From assembly GCA_029990175.1 (NCBI GenBank), contig JARKIP010000035.1, positions 34,982,001 to 35,046,000 on the forward strand: a DNA stretch of 64,000 nt, given 5' to 3'. Numbering within the stretch: position 1 is the first letter of the stretch; every line of letters begins with the position of its first letter. Origin of the DNA: Petunia secreta (taxonomy: Eukaryota > Streptophyta > Magnoliopsida > Solanales > Solanaceae). The notes under the pieces are model-generated. The model made no database searches. It worked only from the letters and a program-made list of their open reading frames with translations, and was not told where the DNA came from. This document shows positions 61,175 to 64,000 of the stretch, one piece after another. Both the position numbers and the translations under genes were made by a program.

Positions 61175-61900
61175 TGATAAGAATCAAAAACGAAACGCGG
61201 AAATAAAGATAAAGAGCGAGACACTACTCGAACTCCCTACGAAGTAACTATGGAGAACTCGTTCCATAATACCCTCGTATCGGTGTCAAGGAGGACCTAC
61301 ACTATGCAACTACCCTCGAGCCACACTTGGGGCTCGCAAATAGAATGATCGGGGGTGGTTTGGGGTTCAACTAGAATCCACTAGTAAACTCAAACCGTCT
61401 CAAAGGGTTTTCATTCAAAGAGAATCCACTCTTGAACATTGTCATTGACAATCAATCATTCATCATAATAGCTAACTAAGGAATAATGCTAAGCTATGGA
61501 GTATTTATAGGCCTCATTTAAGACATAAGGAAAGGCCTAAAGTACCCTTAAGTAAGTTCTAAAGTCAAAAGCCACGTAGGGGCATAATAGAAATTACATA
61601 GGCTAATAACTAGAAAATCCCGCAGCTTGTTCAGCACTAGGCGCCCCGCCTGTTTCAACCAGGCGGTCCGCCTACTCTGCCTAGGCCCTCCGCCTCTGCA
61701 CTAGGCGGCCTTAGATCCAGAGAGTTCTCCACAAGTGGGCGGTCCGCCCCTTTGACTAGGCGGTCCGCCTGCTTCCCTGAGTGCTTGAAACGCCTCGAAA
61801 TGTGTCTCTAAGGCTCCTCGTTCCATGGCGTTCCAATGCATAAGCTCTTCCTTGGCCTTGGATGATGTTTTTAGATGGTTGCTCGATTTGGGTCTTATCA
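61175..61900 (-). repeat. E13 3' LTR (726 bp), chimeric
   Basis: 61175 to about 61327 matches the E12 LTR (for example GAGCGAGACACTACTCGAAC). From about 61332 to 61900 it matches the E4 LTR (for example GGGGGTGGTTTGGGG). In sense, U3 is E4-like and the R/U5 end is E12-like. AGGCGGTCCGCCT-type palindromes at about 61635-61770. Confidence 0.92.
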
Positions 61901-64000
61901 TCCTCCCCTTCTTGAGAAGATTTCGTCCTCGAAATCAAGGCTTGGTCTCTCATGGCTTTATCAACTCCTCGGGGTGGCCAAGAATCTCTTCCTTTGTCCT
62001 TCTTGATCGTCACTTTGGCATAGGCTTCTTCCAAGATCTTCCCCGCCTTAGCATGGAGCTTAGAACCTACAAGCAACGACAAGCAAAAACAAGCAAACGT
62101 CCTACTTCGAAAGTAGGTTAGTGCAAGAAGTGTGGAAAACACACTCTTGTGATATAACCAAGCATCAATAACAATCATGAATATCAAGTCTCCAAAGAGA
62201 ACCCTAAGCACTTGGTTAAAAATCAACATGCACTCAACAAGATAACGAGCAAAGAGGTCATGGGGAGATGGGAAATGCAAGATCAAGCTACCAAAATCCC
62301 CTTGAACCTTAAGCTCAAGATCAACACACCAACCTATCCTCGAGGTGTGATCAACATGTGGAGTGGAGTGAGTCAAATAGCCCACCCTACAAGTAGGATC
62401 AAGCACTCCACTCCCCTTCTTTAGAGCATACCTACTCACACCAAGGGGTTCCTCTTTCCCTTCCATTTCATCAACTAGGCAACCCTCCTCAAAAGTCAAG
62501 CTCTCAAGGAAGGTGTTGATGATGGATTCTTCTTCATCACAACCCACACTAGCAATAGTAGGGTCACTTAAAGAACCATCTACCTCACCCACATTTTCAA
62601 GCAATGGGTTGCCTAAGGGGTCAAACCCTTCACACCATGGGGGTTCCATTTGACCACCCACCCTAGTCCGATACAAGTCATATCCACTAGTGAGAATGCC
62701 TTCAAATAAGGGATTGGTAAAAACATGCATCTCACTATCATGATAAAACATAGACGAGCTATCAAGACTAGGTTCACTTGAGGAGTCATCACGAACAACC
62801 TTGTCCAATTCATGCAATTTGGACTCCTCAAGGACAATTCCATCTTTACCACAACACATTGACCCACCAAATAGTAGCAAATCAACAAGAGCATGATCAA
62901 CTATCTCATCTTCACCTATGTCAAAGGTTGGTGGTGTGTCATAGCAAAGGTCACAATCATGGTCAACTATCAAATCTACACTAGGGAGGGGTTCAATGAA
63001 CAATGAGCTCACATCATGATGTGGCATAGTGCTCCTCCCAACTAGTGTTTCACATGCAAACTCAAGTTGACAACTAGACTCTTCACTAGTGGTATACTCA
63101 CTAGATGCATCAAAAACACCAACTAGTGTTGAGTCATCACAAGACAAGTAGCTAGTAGGCTCATGAAAAGGTGAAGTGACACTTACATTGGTAGTACTTC
63201 CTTGATCACTCACAAGGTTTGAAGTGTCATATGCAACTCCTCCTTCATGAAGCTCACATTGAGGCTCCAATGACTTGTCTTTCAATGTACCTACACAAGA
63301 ACTTTCACAAGAAGAGATAGAAGATAAAGAAGGGTTAGAACAATGGGTGCTCTCACTCTCAATTTTTTCTTCCTCACCCCTCATCTCTCTCAATTTTACC
63401 TCATGGTCAAGTGTAGTTTGTGGTGACAATCCGCTCACATCACTCCTCAAATACTCCCCTTTTTCCTCTCTTGGATTGTCACCGGTCACTCCCTCACTTC
63501 TCTCTATCTTTTCTCTCTCAATTGGAGTGGAGTGACTCCCATTTTCATCATGCATTGGCAAAACAATGAAATTGTTTACCTCGGGTTCAAGTACAATGGG
63601 TGACTTGGCTTTAGCCGCTTCCTTCAACTCCCTCATGAGTTTGTAGTCATCATTCACTTGCTTGGTGGTTAGGGGTTGAAGCACGAACTTTTTTCCCTCA
63701 TGCATCACCGTATAGGTGTTGGCATGGCCATTATGAACCACACGTCGATCAAATTGCCATGGCCTACCAAAGAGAAGGTGGCATGCTTGCATAGGCACAA
63801 CATCGAACATGTGCTCATCCACATAGTTCCCAATCTTGAACTTGATCAAACATTGCTCAACCACCCTCAACTCACCACACTCGCTAAGCCATTGTAGCCT
63901 ATAAGGATTTGGGTGCTTCAAGGTAGGTATTTTCAATTGGGCAACTAGTGTTTGGCTAATGACATTAGCACAACTTCCCGAGTCAATGATCATAGAGCAA
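61756..64000 (-). CDS. Protease and X module of a Gag-protease-X polyprotein (N-terminus off window)
   Basis: Open from the right edge to the stop at 61756, inside the LTR. It begins in the retropepsin at MIIDSGSCAN (63993), with catalytic DSG intact, then GRPWQ, KAKSPIV and the full X module (KIERSEG, DVSGLSP, HHDVSS.FIEPL, CYDTPP, RTRVGG..EPPW, KKGSGV, IDAWLYHKSVFST), integrase-tail relic KILEEAYAKV and SRTKSSQEGEDD. Nearly identical in plan to the E4 ORF and undamaged where visible, so the Gag-protease-X protein is present in at least two unbroken copies. Confidence 0.88.
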   Translation of the reverse strand, partial: CSMIIDSGSCANVISQTLVAQLKIPTLKHPNPYRLQWLSECGELRVVEQCLIKFKIGNYVDEHMFDVVPMQACHLLFGRPWQFDRRVVHNGHANTYTVMHEGKKFVLQPLTTKQVNDDYKLMRELKEAAKAKSPIVLEPEVNNFIVLPMHDENGSHSTPIEREKIERSEGVTGDNPREEKGEYLRSDVSGLSPQTTLDHEVKLREMRGEEEKIESESTHCSNPSLSSISSCESSCVGTLKDKSLEPQCELHEGGVAYDTSNLVSDQGSTTNVSVTSPFHEPTSYLSCDDSTLVGVFDASSEYTTSEESSCQLEFACETLVGRSTMPHHDVSSLFIEPLPSVDLIVDHDCDLCYDTPPTFDIGEDEIVDHALVDLLLFGGSMCCGKDGIVLEESKLHELDKVVRDDSSSEPSLDSSSMFYHDSEMHVFTNPLFEGILTSGYDLYRTRVGGQMEPPWCEGFDPLGNPLLENVGEVDGSLSDPTIASVGCDEEESIINTFLESLTFEEGCLVDEMEGKEEPLGVSRYALKKGSGVLDPTCRVGYLTHSTPHVDHTSRIGWCVDLELKVQGDFGSLILHFPSPHDLFARYLVECMLIFNQVLRVLFGDLIFMIVIDAWLYHKSVFSTLLALTYFRSRTFACFCLSLLVGSKLHAKAGKILEEAYAKVTIKKDKGRDSWPPRGVDKAMRDQALISRTKSSQEGEDDKTQIEQPSKNIIQGQGRAYALERHGTRSLRDTFRGVSSTQGSRRTA
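61901..61936 (-). other. E13 polypurine tract and adjacent inverted repeat
   Basis: GATTTCG-AGGA-CGAAATC (61919-61936) in sense, then the purine tract next to the LTR. Confidence 0.85.

Larger units (their letters stand above)
61175..64000 (-). mobile_element. E13: non-autonomous Gag-protease-X element, right part beyond the window
   Basis: 3' LTR 61175-61900, then the X-module and protease part of an ORF that leaves the window. It is inserted in E9 gag; ATGGC (61170-61174) should be the left target duplication. Internally it is close to E4, but its LTR is a mosaic of E12-like and E4-like sequence. Confidence 0.92.

Overview
The window is flowering-plant (probably eudicot) repeat DNA. It is built entirely from nested Ty3/gypsy LTR retrotransposons. 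I see no host gene, rRNA, tRNA gene, satellite array or CRISPR. The polymerase motifs, the primer site (complementary to the 3' end of plant initiator tRNA-Met) and a pol ORF that runs through the polypurine tract into the 3' LTR and ends in a TRSQAK-type tail, with no canonical chromodomain, all fit the CRM lineage of plant chromoviruses. CRM elements are often (peri)centromeric, but the window itself does not prove such a location. The species cannot be named from sequence alone.

I label the elements E1-E13 from left to right. Left block: E1 (minus, 1-4503, runs off the left edge) and E3 (minus, autonomous, 4967-18912) both sit in an LTR, E2. E4 (minus, 12111-18531) sits in the right LTR of E3. 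E2 itself interrupts a plus-strand LTR, E5 (19017-19663), whose leader joins abruptly to the leader of E6 near 19992. Middle block: E6 (plus, old, broken) is interrupted by E7 (minus, autonomous, 22912-36450), which is interrupted by E8 (plus, 28106-34009). Right block: the right end of E6 is one LTR (38365-39130) that also serves as the left end of E9 (plus). E9 is interrupted by E10 (plus, 39838-51528, itself holding E11, minus, 41112-46901), by E12 (minus, autonomous, 52229-59854) and by E13 (minus, 61175 to the edge). Matching 5-bp target-site duplications support E3, E7, E8, E10, E11 and E12. E4 has one with two extra bases retained at one end.

Three elements (E3, E7, E12) encode complete Gag-PR-RT-RNaseH-IN polyproteins of about 1,670-1,740 residues. 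E7 is cut only by the E8 insertion. The other elements with visible coding regions are non-autonomous but not empty. They carry a long ORF whose C-terminal half, here called the X module, is shared by all of them and replaces RT-RNaseH-IN. E4, E13 and E6 join the X module to a normal Gag and an apparently active protease. E1, E8, E10 and E11 join it to an Asp/Gly/Tyr-rich N-terminus and a protease-like domain that has lost the catalytic Asp. I do not recognise the X module. It is the best candidate here for an undescribed component.

Autonomous and non-autonomous elements also share cis features: the tRNA-Met primer site, an A-rich tract after it, a leader stem-loop whose paired arms co-vary between families, a short inverted repeat just before the polypurine tract, TATA boxes enclosed in family-specific inverted repeats, and clusters of GC-rich palindromes (CGCGATCGCG in one group, AGGCGGWCCGCCT-like in the other) in both U3 and leader. 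This suggests that the non-autonomous families depend in trans on the E3/E7/E12-type elements. One element (E13) has a chimeric LTR, as expected from co-packaging and template switching.
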